From contig ONWK01000268.1 of assembly GCA_900321505.1 (NCBI GenBank), positions 1-14,699 on the forward strand: DNA of 14,699 bases, given 5' to 3'. Under the pieces are notes generated by a model. The model saw only the letters and a list, made by a program, of their open reading frames with translations. It searched no databases and was not told where the DNA came from. Below are positions 13,606 to 14,699 of the stretch, one piece after another. The first letter of the stretch is position 1; every line of letters begins with the position of its first letter. Both the position numbers and the translations under genes were made by a program. Origin of the DNA: an uncultured Eubacteriales bacterium. Its GTDB lineage: Bacteria > Bacillota > Clostridia > Lachnospirales > Lachnospiraceae.

Positions 13606-14699
13606 ATGGAACGTAAAAACCGAATGGGCGGGTTCATAATCTACATACTTCTGCTGCTGCTCCTGCTCGGTATCGCAAATGTACTGCTGAACAACAAGGG
13701 CAACGTAAAGACGGATTACACCAACGCCAGTCTGGAGAAGGACCTGAAGGACGGAGACGTCATGAAGGTGGAGATCGTTCAGAATGCCGAGGTGCCGACT
13801 GGTACGGTAACGGTGATCCGGGCCAAGGGCGATCTTGTTTACTATACACCAAAGGTAAGCGATACCATCGATGTGCTTGAGGACGCCAAGGATAAGGTGC
13901 CGTATACGGTAAGCGATGTGGTAAGGCCTTCCTTCTGGACGAAGATACTTCCCTACGTTTTTGCAGGAATAGTACTGCTCGTGCTGCTGCTTATGATGAC
14001 CAATCTTGCGGGCGGAGGAGCCGGGGGAGGCGGCGGAGGCGTAAACAACCGTCTGATGAATTTCGGTAAGAGCCGGGCGAAGAAGGATATAAAGACGGGG
14101 ATCACCTTCAGAGATGTGGCCGGTCTTGTTGAAGAAAAGGAGGAGATGGAGGAGATCGTGGATTTCCTCAGGGATCCGAAGAAATATACTGAGATGGGAG
14201 CCCGTATTCCCAAGGGTATCCTGCTGGTGGGCCCTCCGGGTACAGGTAAGACCCTGCTTGCGAAGGCCATTTCCGGAGAAGCTGATGTACCGTTCTTTTC
14301 AATATCCGGTTCTGATTTCGTGGAAATGTTTGTGGGCGTAGGTGCATCCCGTGTAAGGGATCTTTTTGCGGATGCAAAGGCAAATGCCCCCTGTCTTGTT
14401 TTTATCGATGAGATAGATGCAGTTGCCAGAAGGCGCGGCGCCGGTCTTGGCGGCGGTCATGATGAGCGTGAGCAGACTCTGAACCAGCTCCTGGTGGAGA
14501 TGGACGGCTTTGGCGAAAACGAAGGTATCATAGTTATGGCGGCGACAAACCGTGTAGATATCCTGGATCCCGCCATCATGCGTCCGGGACGTTTTGACCG
14601 GAAGTGTGCAGTAGGCAGACCCGATGTCAAGGGCAGGGAAGAGATACTGCAGGTACATACACGCAAAAAGCCTCTTGGAGATGATGTGGATCTTCATGC
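13606..14699 (+). CDS. ftsH: ATP-dependent zinc metalloprotease FtsH (3' partial)
   Basis: The frame opens at ATG 13606 behind GAGGAAA (13597-13603) and stays open to the edge, giving 364 residues plus two bases. A basic start is followed by transmembrane helix 1 (about 10-29, FIIYILLLLLLLGIANVLL), an extracytoplasmic domain (about 30-110), helix 2 (about 113-133) and a flexible glycine run (136-145). The AAA domain has FRDVAGLVEEKEE, Walker A GPPGTGKT (209-216), Walker B FIDEIDA (266-272, Asp268, Glu269) and the second region of homology ATNRVDILDPAIMRPGRFDR (from 313) with arginine fingers Arg329 and Arg332. The zinc-binding HEXXH protease domain lies beyond the window. FtsH is a hexameric membrane protease for quality control and regulatory degradation. 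Confidence 0.95.
   Translation, partial: MERKNRMGGFIIYILLLLLLLGIANVLLNNKGNVKTDYTNASLEKDLKDGDVMKVEIVQNAEVPTGTVTVIRAKGDLVYYTPKVSDTIDVLEDAKDKVPYTVSDVVRPSFWTKILPYVFAGIVLLVLLLMMTNLAGGGAGGGGGGVNNRLMNFGKSRAKKDIKTGITFRDVAGLVEEKEEMEEIVDFLRDPKKYTEMGARIPKGILLVGPPGTGKTLLAKAISGEADVPFFSISGSDFVEMFVGVGASRVRDLFADAKANAPCLVFIDEIDAVARRRGAGLGGGHDEREQTLNQLLVEMDGFGENEGIIVMAATNRVDILDPAIMRPGRFDRKCAVGRPDVKGREEILQVHTRKKPLGDDVDLH

Noticed and set aside
12624..13637. Long antisense open frame (337 codons) opposite tilS and hpt
   Set aside because: It lies entirely opposite two well-supported genes, shows no recognisable domain and has no convincing ribosome-binding site. It is a by-product of codon usage on the sense strand.
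14036..14046. Glycine run in FtsH as a possible anomaly or frameshift region
   Set aside because: The run (about residues 136-145) lies just after transmembrane helix 2, where FtsH proteins usually have a glycine-rich linker. The frame continues correctly into the AAA domain.

Overview
The window is a dense, almost entirely plus-strand stretch of bacterial housekeeping genes. Protein content and gene order point to a Gram-positive Clostridia member, most likely Lachnospiraceae: MutS2 rather than MutS, YhaM, RqcP and DivIC, a MutS2-neighbouring Lrp/aminotransferase pair, and the HU-rqcP-divIC-tilS-hpt-ftsH order. This taxonomic call is inference; there is no rRNA in the window. No intergenic gap exceeds about 120 bases. 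I see no tRNA or rRNA genes, insertion sequences, CRISPR arrays, phage genes or attachment sites.

Region 1 (1-6054): the 3' end of an unidentified gene ending in a (Glu-Thr-Pro)15 tail; a degenerate AIR-synthase/HypE-like protein; a small Lrp/AsnC regulator; a class I aminotransferase; the tRNA wobble 2'-O-methyltransferase TrmL; and MutS2.

Region 2 (about 6041-11676): a likely promoter, then an OmpR-type response regulator and its membrane histidine kinase, a YhaM-type HD exoribonuclease (TTG start), phosphoglucosamine mutase GlmM, histone-like HU, the S4 protein RqcP and the divisome protein DivIC. It ends in a strong intrinsic terminator hairpin. A separate long hairpin lies between rqcP and divIC.

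Region 3 (11695-14699): tilS, hpt (overlapping tilS) and the first 364 codons of ftsH, which runs off the right edge.

Together the genes cover translation fidelity and rescue (TrmL, TilS, MutS2, RqcP), RNA turnover (YhaM), wall-precursor synthesis and division (GlmM, DivIC), nucleoid structure (HU), purine salvage (Hpt) and membrane proteolysis (FtsH). I found no convincing undescribed system. The best leads are the loss of the sporulation genes normally inserted in the rqcP-to-tilS segment, the hairpins now occupying those junctions, the AIR-synthase-like protein that lacks its usual acidic ligand positions, and altered signature motifs in MutS2. Several starts were moved from the longest open frame to the methionine with a proper ribosome-binding site (lrp, mutS2, divIC, tilS).
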